A DNA stretch of 64,000 nucleotides, taken from Incurvaria masculella. Lineage: Eukaryota; Arthropoda; Insecta; Lepidoptera; Incurvariidae. The position numbers and the translations under genes are program-made. The notes below the pieces were generated by a model, which was given only the letters and a program-made list of their open reading frames with translations, ran no database searches and was not told the origin of the DNA. Positions 18,940 through 30,600 of the stretch are shown piece by piece; positions within the stretch are counted from its first letter, which is position 1, and every line of letters starts with the position of its first letter. The stretch is from positions 2,371,001 to 2,435,000 of the forward strand of contig OX335656.1 in assembly GCA_946894095.1 (NCBI GenBank), given 5' to 3'.

Positions 18940-21045
18940 CCAGTGCCAGTGGAGAGTATTTCCTAAAAAAATTGAATTAACAAAAAACAAACCAGTTCAG
19001 TTTATTTTTGGTTTCCCTTGTATATTGGTCAGTCTCTTATTTCTGGTAATCTTCATGAGCCAATTAAATATTTCAGTATCTACGCATCAGAAATTGTCTC
19101 AAACAAAATACACCATGCTGAGTTTGAAGCCCAGTTGGTGGATCTAGTTTCATTTAATGCCAATATTAAGGATTTCAGGGCTTGTTTTACTAAAATTCTG
19201 TAGTTTGACGTTAAAACCACGTTATCTGTTTCAAACGCAAATTATATTCATCTTTGTGCAATAATAGGTCAATTTCGGCAAAGCTGTTTTTTTAGTCTCC
19301 AAGTAGTACGATAGAACAACGAATGAGTTTTCTGGTAATTTAAGACGTAATTTAATTAAGGTCCATGTTCGATTCGTTGGACACTGAGTCCGTACTCTAC
19401 TCCTCCTCCAGCGTTCCCTGATTTTTAAGAGAATAATTAAGTAGAAATATTTTTACAGAGATATGTATGTTTGTGATTGAATCTTCTTTCAGAAAACAAA
19501 TAGACCTGGGGTGTTCCAAGACCAGTTGGCACACAAAAAATTGCTGGCTTCATCATTCACCTAAAAAACAAGCCATTCATGGTGGTTGCGTTGAACCCAG
19601 CGGTTATGTGATCTGCTACTGCAATAGTGTATTAGATGTACTTATTAGGAAATAAAATAATACCAAAACCCCCTTGGAAGCTGTATATACATCACAGAAT
19701 AAGTAACAGTGACACAAAGTACATAATGATCAATTTGAATCGCAATTTGACAGCTACATTTGGCGCCCGATTTAAGTTGTTGTCACATGTATAATATTTC
19801 GTAGCAGCTAATATGTATAATTACATATTTGTATTATGACTCCCGGCAACAAATTGACGTATCCAAGAGTGTAATTCACTCAATGGAGGATAATAATCAA
19901 TATAATAAAGTATATTCCTTAATTTTCTTTTCCTTAAAAAAAAGCAGCGAACAGTCATCTATTGGATTCGACCTGTAAATTAATCCAATCATTTTAAAAT
20001 TAAATACTACAATGACTAGGTAGTAAAAGTTATTCTCATAAAAAATTTCATCTACACAAGTGCACCTTATTGTATATTAATTGTATACTAGTAAACAAAA
20101 TTATTAAATAACGCGCATAGCACACTGCGGTACCAAAATGTCATACACCTTAGCTCTAAGTCGAGCAGACTATTACTAGGTAGTAGGGTGTGCACTAATT
20201 TCAGGTATATTGGATTCTCTGCAGGAGCTAATAAATAAAACCATTCAAACCGCGCCCTAAATATGGCCGCGATGGTTTAGCATTGAGATCTTACTAACAT
20301 GTCTAGCTTTAATCTGCTTGTCTGTTTATCACATTTGTAAAATAATAAAAAAAAAAAACAAGTAAAAATATGCAATAATTAATTGAATGAAAGTCAAAAT
20401 AATACTGCAAGTAAAACTTTGCCAAACAATGTAAAAAGCTTTTTAAAAAATCAATAACAATACCTAAACGATCGAGCTACAACAGTAGGGCAAGAAGTAT
20501 TTTTTTTTACAAAATAACGAAATGCAAAAATTGCGCCTACACCCACAGCTTACACACATAAGATAACAAAGTTTGACTGAGATATCACAGGTTACGTAAA
20601 TTGGGACACTTGGACATTTGGTCAAACACACACGACATGCACTCGACTAGTGGGTCCTACAGATATATTAGGAAAAATGGAATTATGTTACGTGACATTC
20701 CATCAGTTTGCGATGACGTTTGTCTGGTTCAATGCCAGCGATAATTCGATCTGTTGTTCTGGCCGTCAAAAGAATGGACGAGCCATTAGAAATCGTACCA
20801 AACTTGACAACGCCGCCAGTTAAGGGGCACATAGCCTTGCTTCCTCAAATTTTACTTTTTATCAAACATACGACTCCAAATATACTCTTTGAGTGGTGTC
20901 ATACATTTTGTCTGACATCATCTATTCAATTGTTATGCGATATTCAAGTATTGTATCAAAATGTTCAGTCTCATAACTTTTGAATATTTCGAAGATATTC
21001 GATGAAAAGTTAAATTTTGAAGATGCAACAAAATATTGTGAAATA
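18940..21045. other. Intergenic AT-rich DNA, nothing recognised
   Basis: Several short open frames (18.8-19.2, 19.5 and 20.7 kb) show no recognisable domain. I see no splice-consistent gene. It is the right part of the interval between the two host genes, which point toward each other. Confidence 0.35.
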
Positions 21046-21047
21046 TA

Positions 21048-21238
21048 GGGCCTTTTTCACGTAGTGCTGATTAGCTTAATCGTCGCATATTAAGGGTCTT
21101 TCTTAGCAGCTTGAAATCAGTACCAGTACAAGATAATCAGCACTTTAGTAATAAAGTAAAAGGGCTTTATTACTAAAGTGCTGATAGTGTTAATTAAAAT
21201 AAATCAGCACTTGGTGAAAACCAGGCATAGTGCCCTTA
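21048..21238. repeat. Nested inverted repeat containing a perfect 21-bp hairpin
   Basis: Outer arms 'TTTTTCACGTAGTGCTGATT' and 'AATCAGCACTTGGTGAAAA' enclose a perfect inner hairpin. Its left arm (21136-21156) and right arm (21165-21185) are exact reverse complements of 'ATCAGCACTTTAGTAATAAA' plus one base, with an 8-base loop. It is probably a MITE or its core. Confidence 0.65.
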
Positions 21239-21360
21239 ACGTCTCTTTTTTAATACATTTCTCCCAATGCGTCCAGTTGACCAGCTCCAAATCAGTTCAC
21301 TACAAGCGGCTCGTTCGTTTCGCACGGTTTCTCAAAACAACGCCCGGCGCGGAGCGCGGC

Positions 21361-21679
21361 TCAGACACCGTCGAACGCGGCGAAGTCGCCCGGCCAGTTC
21401 TCCCGGCGCGCGGCGCGGTCCGAGCCCGTGCACGCGAAGAAGTCGTCCCCGTCGAACGGGTCCGTGTCGCGAACGAATATGTTGACCGACTCGGACTTGC
21501 TGAGGTCGCGCGGCGCGCGCGGCGTGCGCGGCGTGCGGGCGGCGCGGGCGGCGCGCGGCGCCGACTCCGCCGCCGGCTCGTCCTCCTCGGCGATGGCGGC
21601 GGCGGAGCGCGGCGTCGTGCGCTCGCTCGCGAAGTCGTCCTCGAACAGCGACCGCGGCGACACCGAGTCCGAGTCGAAC
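21361..21679 (-). CDS. Dab: Dab last exon, with stop
   Basis: Completes an Arg codon, then encodes 'FDSDSVSPRSLFEDDFASE', an Ala/Arg/Pro region and 'RDTDPFDGDDFF', a typical AP-2/clathrin-binding acidic DPF segment, and ends 'WPGDFAAFDGV'. Acceptor 'GGCCAG|GTTCGAC'. The stop TGA is at 21363-21361. Confidence 0.8.
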
Positions 21680-24600
21680 CTGGCCGAGACATATGAAGCT
21701 TTTGGAGGGAGTGCAGTGACGTGCAACTCAGATGGCAATGCCCCATAAGAACAAGTCAAATTAAAACAGATTGGATGCACTGGGCCTCACTACGCTAGAA
21801 GAAAGAAGACACCGGGGTGACTTGATCGAAACTTTAAAAAATTTAAATAGACTTATGATGTCCCCAACTTTCGAACTATATTTAACCCTTATTATTACTC
21901 TCATTAACCCTACCACCTAGTAAGTAAGGAAGGGTACCTACAGTTTTACGTGGAATCCAAACCACGGCTAGCCTCAACGGTCACCCATCCATTACCCAAC
22001 CGCGCTCAGAGGTGCTTACCCAGCTTATTGAATCGCAAGGCGTCGCAACGCTGGGCCACCAAGGCTGACAGCTTCTCTCAGCTTTTTATTTTTACGAGTG
22101 CGACATCTGCCAGGGCGCGGCTGCAACTTCGATGCGTTTGGTTTTGTCAACAGATAGCGCAGCTTACAACTTCCATCGCGATGGTGATTCGGCAGTGCTG
22201 GTGCAATATAATAAAAATGTTTGGCGAGCGAGTGAGGGCCATTTCTGGAACGGTCGGGCGATTCCCGATGAGATTCTCCTCAGCTGGCCCGCCAGGTGGG
22301 GGCGCCTAGAATTCGGTGGAGAAGCGAAGCGAGCGACAACAAGCGATAGTGAAGTGCAGTGAACTAGTTCTTCGGTGATACAGTTCAGCGATATTTGGAA
22401 TTTGGTGTTCGAAGTGACACATACAATGAAATAAATTGTATATTGTGTTTATTTTGTGAATAATTTCAAATAAAGGAAAATTATTAGCATTTGGTGTTTT
22501 CTACTCTAATCTGCACCCTACCCACGTAACAATATTATTACGGATAATAATGAACCTGAAGCGGTGTGGCGCGTCAGGCGGCTCGCGCGCGTCGAACGTA
22601 AAGCGCGCGCCGTCGAGCGCCGCGTACGCGGGCCGCTCGCGCGCGCCGCCCGCGCCGGCAGAGTCGCCCTCGAACGGCGAACCGCGGGCCGGCGGGCGCG
22701 CGTCGCCGCGGCGGCGCTCGCGGCGGCGCGGCGGCTCGCGGCGCGTAGCCCGCCGCCGCTCGCCGTCGCGCGCCGCCCGCCCGTACCTGCCGTCGACAGT
22801 ACTGCGTACTTTTAATATACATTTCGGAAATATCAAACTCAAACCTTGAAATACTACAAAGATTCCAAAACATTGTACTGCGGACAATCACTAAAACACC
22901 TTGGTTTGCCAGAAACTACGAAATCCACCATTACTTGCAGGCGCCAACAGTGAAGTCAAACACCTCTGTGACAAATATAAAAATAGGTTAAAAAACCACA
23001 ACGAGTTGGCAAGAAGTGTCTGCTCAACTCCGAAGAAACCATATCACGACTTAAACGCTGGCAAATACTAGACCTGGACAACAGAAGCTGAAGAGTTCCT
23101 CAGCTTAGTAATTGAAGGGATAAGACATTTAATGGAGTGTCTCCCACAATGACATGTATAATCATAAAATCTAATCAGATTATGGCTATCTAGTTTACAG
23201 CTACAGATACGTTTACAGATAAACAGTGTTCAGCTTACTTATTTAGCTTGACATTTCGTCCATCACGCTGTGGACATCATCAGGATTCGCGATGCGACCT
23301 GGAGGACCTCTGACTCTTCGTCCAGTTGACTGGACGTCGAGCTAAATAAGTAAGCCAAACACTGTTTATCCACAAAAGTAAAATAACATTTCTTAAAATT
23401 GAGTGTTTGCTTGAAATTCAGTGTTTTGCTTGTCATGTGTAGGTATTATTTGAAATTTTAGCTCGAATTGTGCTAGGTTAGGCATTATTATGTACCATAA
23501 ATATTAGTGAATGTTGTGTTCATCTATAATTAAGAATGCACTCAGTCTAATATCCTATATCTGTGTTTTTTATGTATGTTTGAGTGGTGCTCTTGTTGAT
23601 GCACCTTAATACAAAATAAAAATAGAAGGAAAATGAAAATTTTACTTATTTACATATTTACGAATGTTTAGTTTGTATGACTGTATGGAAAGGTCCTTTG
23701 CCTCCCCCTGAAAAAAAAACCATTATATCTATGGCATCGGTCTGTCAGTGCTGTAAGAGATAGAATATAATATGTGCCTGTGGCAGAGCATGTTTTGAGG
23801 AAGAGAACATTTTGTAAGCCATCACAAAGATTTTGTCTATTGAGTTTTTTGGGAATCGGCGACATAATTATAGAAGCAAAACTTCTCAGTCAGGCAATGC
23901 CGGTATATACAGGAGTGTGTGTGTGCAACGCGTCGACTGTCGAAGGCAACCAACAGCCAGGAGGCGCCGACCAGTGAGTGCCGACTTAAGCAAGGAACTC
24001 TAGTTCGATGGACATGGATCCAGTATTGTATTGTTGTATTGTTTATTCATCATCCATAGACAGTACACTGCACTCGGATTTGTCATATTTTAGCATTGGC
24101 CAGTTCAGCGAAACCAAACACAGCGAAGAAGAACTGGAAAGAAACTCCGCTGTTTTTTTTTTTCAACGTCCACTTAGTCTAAGTTTACAAAAGTGTTTGT
24201 CAATTATTTTAACAGAAACATAGGTAAAACACTAAATTCACATGAATACACAAAAATTTACAATCAAATTACAAATTAGTAGGTTAAGGTCTCCGACGCA
24301 GCGGCGTCTTAGTGTGCCTCCAACAGTCGGTGAGTACCGCAAGCAACAAAATTGCACTTTACATTGTTTAACTGAGCGGTGTCTTCTGCCAGTTTTCTAC
24401 GACTATACGCTGCAACTCTCTAAACCCTAGGGTTCCTCGGACTACCTTTAGGGAACGACTGATCTAAAGCACAGTTTTGAGTACAACAGTGGAGCGGTAC
24501 CTGCGCTCGCGGTCCCGGTCGGCGGTGTCGTCGCTCTGGCGCGAGTCGGCGCGGCGCCGCGGCTGCCGCCACCCCAGCGAGCCGTAGTTGCGATCTGCGC

Positions 24601-27600
24601 AACAACCACTCCCTGTAACAACACCTTCACACCATCATATTACATCAGCCCAATACACCGATTTTCCGAAGAAGTAAAATGCCTTGACAGCACCTTCCCT
24701 TTATGAGTACGCTTGAATTAAACTACACCGATTTTCCGACGAAGTAAAATGCCTTGACAGCACCTTCCCTTTATGAGTACGCTTGAATTAAACTACACCG
24801 ATTTTCCGAAGAAGTAAAATGCCTTGACAGCACCTTCCCTTTATGAGTACGCTTGAATTAAACTTGATGAAAAACATGGTAAATTTTTCATTGACACTAC
24901 GACTATCTTTTTATCCAATGCGACGGTACCAACAGAAGCAGTTCCCTAACACTTAGTTAGGGATGGGGGCCGAAAGTTTTTAAATGGATTCCGAAACATG
25001 CTCAGCTCGCATTCGTGACGAAATGCACTTATGCAACTCAGGAAGAGAAAGAAAGTATTACACAAATGGGGCGGAGATTTGAACCCAAGACATGAATGAA
25101 TGAATAAATTCTTTATTGTGCATAACAAAAATACAATTTCAGAGAAAAAATACAGCAAAACAACAATACTGCACAAAGGCGGACTTATCACTAAGAGTGA
25201 TTTCTTCCAGTCAACCCTTGGGGTGATGAGGAAAGGCAATAGAAATATCTGTAGGTAGGTGACACACCAGAATTTGAAAAGAAAAAAAAATTAACTCCAT
25301 AAACATACATATACCATAATATATACATATTTATACATATAATTGAATATACTAATATATATGATACAATACACTAATACATATTATTATATCCACAAAC
25401 CAGGGAAAAAAAACCTATAATAACTATTACCAGTACTATTAGAAGGACAATAAAATTAAATATATATATACAGTGAGAACATATTATCATCTTTACATTT
25501 CATTTAAGTAAAACTCCTTGACTTTAAGTTTGAAAGAGCTGATAGTTTGACAGGAGCGGACTGTGATGGGCAACGAGTTCCACAGACGTGCGGCATGAAC
25601 AGTAAAGGAGTTAGAGAAAAAACACGTCGTATGGCGAGGAATCGCAAGGATACTGTCATTGCTAGATCGCAAAGGGAGACCGTGTGAAGAGAGGTTCATA
25701 AACCGGGAACGAAGATATTCAGGAGAGTTAGGGTTATTTAGAATTCCGTAAAGAAGAATTAGTAAATGACAGTTCCTTCGGAAACGGATGGGTAGCCATT
25801 TAAGCTCTCGACGGTACTGCGATACATGGTCATATTTACGCAGACCATATATGAAGCGAATGCAGAGATTCTGCAAACGATCCAGCTTGTCTAGGAGAAC
25901 TTCAGTTAGATCCAAGTAGCAAACATCTGCGTAGTCCAAAATCGGAAAGAGGAGAGTTTGCACCAAAGTAATTTTGGTTCGGACTGGGAGGAAATTCTGC
26001 AAGCGCTTTAAGGAGTGGGCGGCGGCAAAGATTTTTCTGCTGACCTCGTTTACCTGGGGCACCCACGATAAAGTTTCGTCAATGAAAATTCCTAAATTCT
26101 TGACTGTTTTGGAGTATGGTATGACAACTCCATTGTAGATCACTGCTGGCAATGTGCTGTAATCAACCTTCGACAGAAGTCTAGGGCTGCCTATTATTAT
26201 GGCTTGTGATTTGGTAGGATTTACCAGCAGGCCAAATGATTTTGTCCAAGTAAGTATATGTTCCAGGTTCACGTTCATTTCAGATACGGTATCTGCCAGG
26301 TTATCTAAGGAGCAATGCAAATACAACTGTAAGTCATCGGCGTAAAGGTGGTAGAGAGAAGTAAGCAGATTCGTGATCAGATTTATAAAGATGGAAAACA
26401 GCAAAGGAGATAACACGCCACCTTGTGGAACGCCAGCAGTCAAATCAGCCCAGTCAGAATATTCATTGTCAATCCTGATACACTGATGACGACCACGAAG
26501 GTATGAATCAAACCAGTCAAGCACTACCGGAGATAAGTTAAGTGTCCTTAGAATACCTAGCATAATGTCAAAGTCAACTGTATTGAAAGCATTGCTGAAG
26601 TCCAGCAACGTTAAAACTGTAACATTCTTATTTTCCATATTTGTACGGACATCTTCAGTGACTTTGACAAGGGCAGTGACAGTGCTGTGACCAGGTCGGA
26701 AACCTGACTGCATTAGGTTCAGTATGTGGTTATCTGTAAGAAAGTCGGCCAACTGCTGGTGAACAATGCGTTCCAAGATTTTTGACAAAACCGGTAAAAT
26801 TGAAATAGGGCGATATTGGCTGAAAGAGGAGGGATTTGAAATTTTTGGGAGAGGAATAACGTAAGCCCTTTTCCAGGTACTTGGAAAAGATCCACTGGAG
26901 AGGGAATGGTTTAAAATATAAGTTATTATTGGTAACAGTTCATCCAGCAGTGGTAACAGCATGTCAAGGCTAATGCAGTCAGCACCAACAGCTTTTGTAG
27001 AAATGGAATTCAGGATCATCTTAACTTCACGGTCAGTGACTGGGCGAAAAGTGAGTGAATTGTGCTCCGGAGTCGGTAAAGCTGAAAGCTGAAAAAGAGT
27101 TTGAGACTTTACCACTTGATCGATGGTGACAGGAGGAGAGGAAAAATGTCTATTAAGGGAGTTGATATCGATGTTATTTTTACTACAAGATGATTTCTTA
27201 CCGACTCCAAGAGTTTTAAGAAACTTCCAAGCATTCACGGGAGAGCAATTTTCGAGGGTATTGTGAATGTGGTGTCTTTGGGCATCTCTACACATCCTGT
27301 TACACCGATTCCTGAGCAGCTTGTACTTGGTGCGATTTTCGTCCGTGGATGTATGTCTTAGTTTAATTTTGGCTTTGTCCCTTTTCACCATCATTATCCG
27401 AATATTGTCCGTCAACCACGGAGCTGGAAAATGTTTTACTCGTGTGGGACGAAGAGGTGCGTGAACATCGAAGAGTGCAGTGAGTTTGGAGGTGAAGTCC
27501 TCGACCATCTCATCCGTGGAAGAGGAATTGAGTATAACAGACCAATCCAAGCCACGCGCGTCCTCCCTTAAGCGTTCGAGATTGATGTCCTTGAAGTTAC

Positions 27601-30600
27601 GTTGCAAGAGAACCTTCCGTCTGTTTTTAGGAGGACGGACCTTATAGGATAGATAGATTAGGTCATGATGGGAGAAACCAGGCGCTGGGAGCTGACCATG
27701 TTCACTTACATGGTTAGGTGAAGAAGTAATAATCAAATCAAGCAAAGAAGGTTCACAATTAGGAAAATGATGTGTCGCATCCAGGGGAAGAATGTTCATA
27801 TTGACTGAAGACACGAGGGACTTAAGTTTTCTAGCGCGGTGATCATCTTTGATCAAGCAGGTGTTGAAATCTCCCATGATAATAGTATGGTTGTACTGAG
27901 GGCAGCGTTCTTCAAGAAAAGACTCAAATGATGAAAAATAATTGATATTTAGATTAGGGCTGTAATAAACACCAATGAGGATTTTCGTATGATTGACGAT
28001 GATTTCCAGGAAAAGGTATTCGGGTGATTCCGAATACTGAGTAGGAGACTGGGCAACTATCGTAAAAGGAATATTGCTTCGGAGGTAGATAGCAACACCA
28101 CCGCAACCTTTCCCCGTTCTGTCATTACGGACCAGGTGGAACCCGGGAAGTGAAAAAGAAGTGGATGGTAATGTAGGCTTGAGAAAAGTTTCCGAAACAA
28201 ATAACGCATGAATGTGCTTACTTGGAAATGTCCTGAGAAGGTCGGGGTAGTGGGAGGGTATGCTTTGAGCATTGATATGCACAAAGTTGAAGTTTTTGGG
28301 ATATTTGGAAAATGTGAAGTCAAGTTGTTCATCTATAGGAAGAACACATTCACTGTCAGAAGTATTGTCACTGAAAAACTCGTCAGAAGAGGTAATAGAA
28401 AAATAATTATCTGAATTGTCAGATATTGTGGACATAAATAAATATTTACTATAATATAATTAAAAATGTATATATATATATATTTAAATCAATAAAAGAT
28501 ATATATAGCTGCCGAACCGCAGGCAGTACATACCTCATCACCCGCCAGCATTGTGGAAAGTAAGAAAAAAAAAAACACATAATACAGGAAACATAAACAA
28601 ACTGCAAAGGCACAAGAAAAGGATAACAAATATGAGACTTAAAACATATAGTAAAACACCTTGCAGAAATAATCAATAGACTAAACAAAACCATTATCTC
28701 ACAAGCAATGGAAAAAAAAAGAAAAATTTACTCTAATTAAATTTACAGACACAGGAAAATAGTATGCCCAGTAAAACACCACTTCTGAGACCTAAAATAC
28801 ACAAAAGTATACAAAACAATGGTTGATAAGTTTAAGGAAAAAAAAAGAATAAAAGTATATGGCCTAAAATAATTAATTGACCGTAAAGTGGTTGCCCGAA
28901 CAAGCATAAACGGCGAGAGCCTTTTCTCTCTCCGCTTGAGAAAATAAAAACACTATTGAGCACAAACTATTGAATACACTCTGTGGTTACAAGAACCAAT
29001 TTGTGACAAAGACTGAGTAGCACAGACTATATGAGTACTTGAGTAAAATATTAGTTTGAGTGATAATAAAAGTAAAACAAGTATATTATCTATACAGACT
29101 TTCCAGAAACATTTCAGCACAGTTTGGATATCTGGAAACAATGTGCAAAATTGTGAAAGCTTATCATTTTGCTTGGTATAGTGCTTGTGTCCGTCAGAAG
29201 TAGCTCCGAAGTTCACTTAGCTTTCCCCTTGTTGATACGGTCCGAGGACCTGGGCTTCTGCCTATCAGCAACACCATCGGCACCGCCTGAGACCGCAGGG
29301 TGTTTGTCGGTCAGCACCTTCAACGCAGCAGCCGTCACGATTTTGATGCGGGTTCCATCTTTCAACTGGATGACGATGCGACCCTCTTGTGTCCAACTGT
29401 GCGCCATCCCGAAGTGCTTCCGCGCCGCAAGGAAGACGTTGTGTCGCGTCCGCGTGAGGAACTCGGACACTGTAATGCCGGAGCCCTTTAGTGACGTTTT
29501 CGCCTTCCAAACCGCGGTACGGCTGCTGAGCTGTGTGAAGCGGACCAAAATTGCACGAGGGCGTGTCGGAGCCCGAGAATTCACTCCCAGACGATGGCAC
29601 AGCTTAATACAGTCGCTACTGAAGTCTGCTAGCCCCATCTTACTGCGCGCTAGCACCACCACCTTCTGCGTCAAGTCATCAGTCTTGTCCTCGGCTACAC
29701 CATGGATAAGTAGTACTTTCGCCCGCGACCTCATCTCTTGCGCGTCCACTACTTCCGCAAGGCCTGCCACCTGAGAGCGCACCACGCTCAGAGCCTTCCA
29801 GGCGAACTGCCTGAACAAATTGAAGTCCGCCGCCAATGTGGGGAGATCGGCCGGCTTGCTGCTGGTAGCTGACTTGAGTTGCGCCTCGAAAGAACTCATC
29901 CGCTCCTCCATCATTGTCTGCAGCTCTGCCACTTCCGTCGCTACGTCAATCACCCTCGACATGGCTACACGCACTTAAAATGGTTTTGTGAATGTGAAAT
30001 TCTGTTTCCTTGTTTGGAAAGAGTTATTTATGCTGGCAGGGTCTGCCTACACTACTGCATGTAGATAGCAGGTACCACAACACTTTACAATAGTATTTAA
30101 TATAATAACGTTACAATATTAATATATATTGATAATAATCCAGCTGAGGTACAAAAACACGTCTATATTTTTCAACTACCCACAGAGGAAAAAAAGACAT
30201 CTGGGATGCAAGGCAAGTCGCCGCGCCCCTGAGGTGTTGTTGTTGTTATGCTTCGAGGCTTGTTTCCGCACTTAGACCGGCAATTCATACCTTGCACCCC
30301 TGAGGTAAGAGCCGCTAAATAAAAAACATTGGCAATTTTGATTGAAAAACAAGTCACCCTAATCACTTGGACAAGTTGCAAGGATGACGCAAACAGAGGA
30401 ACAGGACTATGTATGTAACGATGGTTGGAGAGTTGAGGCCTCACCGTCGCGGCGCCAGGCACGGTGGTCGGGCCAGCGCTCGTGCCCCGGAGTCGAAACG
30501 TTGGAGCCGTCTCCGTCGCCGTCGCTATAGCTGCACCAAACAGACTTTTATTCAGTGAGAATAGTTTATAAATAGATATAGCTTCAAGGAACTTCTATAG

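Larger units (their letters stand above)
25093..30000 (-). mobile_element. CR1-like LINE, near-complete, in a Dab intron (sense)
   Basis: It has two open ORFs (29974-29213 and 28435-25493) on the Dab coding strand and a 3' end at about 25093 with a (TTCA)n-type tail ('TTTATTCATTCATTCATG'). The 5' boundary is not resolved (about 30.0-30.1 kb). Both ORFs are intact, so it could be an autonomous copy. Confidence 0.75.

Noticed and set aside
18815..19147. 110-aa ORF as a novel small membrane protein ('FGFPCILVSLLFLVIFMSQ')
   Set aside because: Its first third is a frameshifted mariner remnant, and the hydrophobic stretch follows in decayed AT-rich DNA.
20720..20983. 87-aa ORF as a gene
   Set aside because: No domain, no splice support and ordinary AT-rich codon use.
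21178..21748. 172-aa and 106-aa + strand ORFs
   Set aside because: They overlap the last Dab exon and are its shadows.
29169..29774. 201-aa + strand ORF
   Set aside because: Antisense shadow of the intact LINE ORF1.
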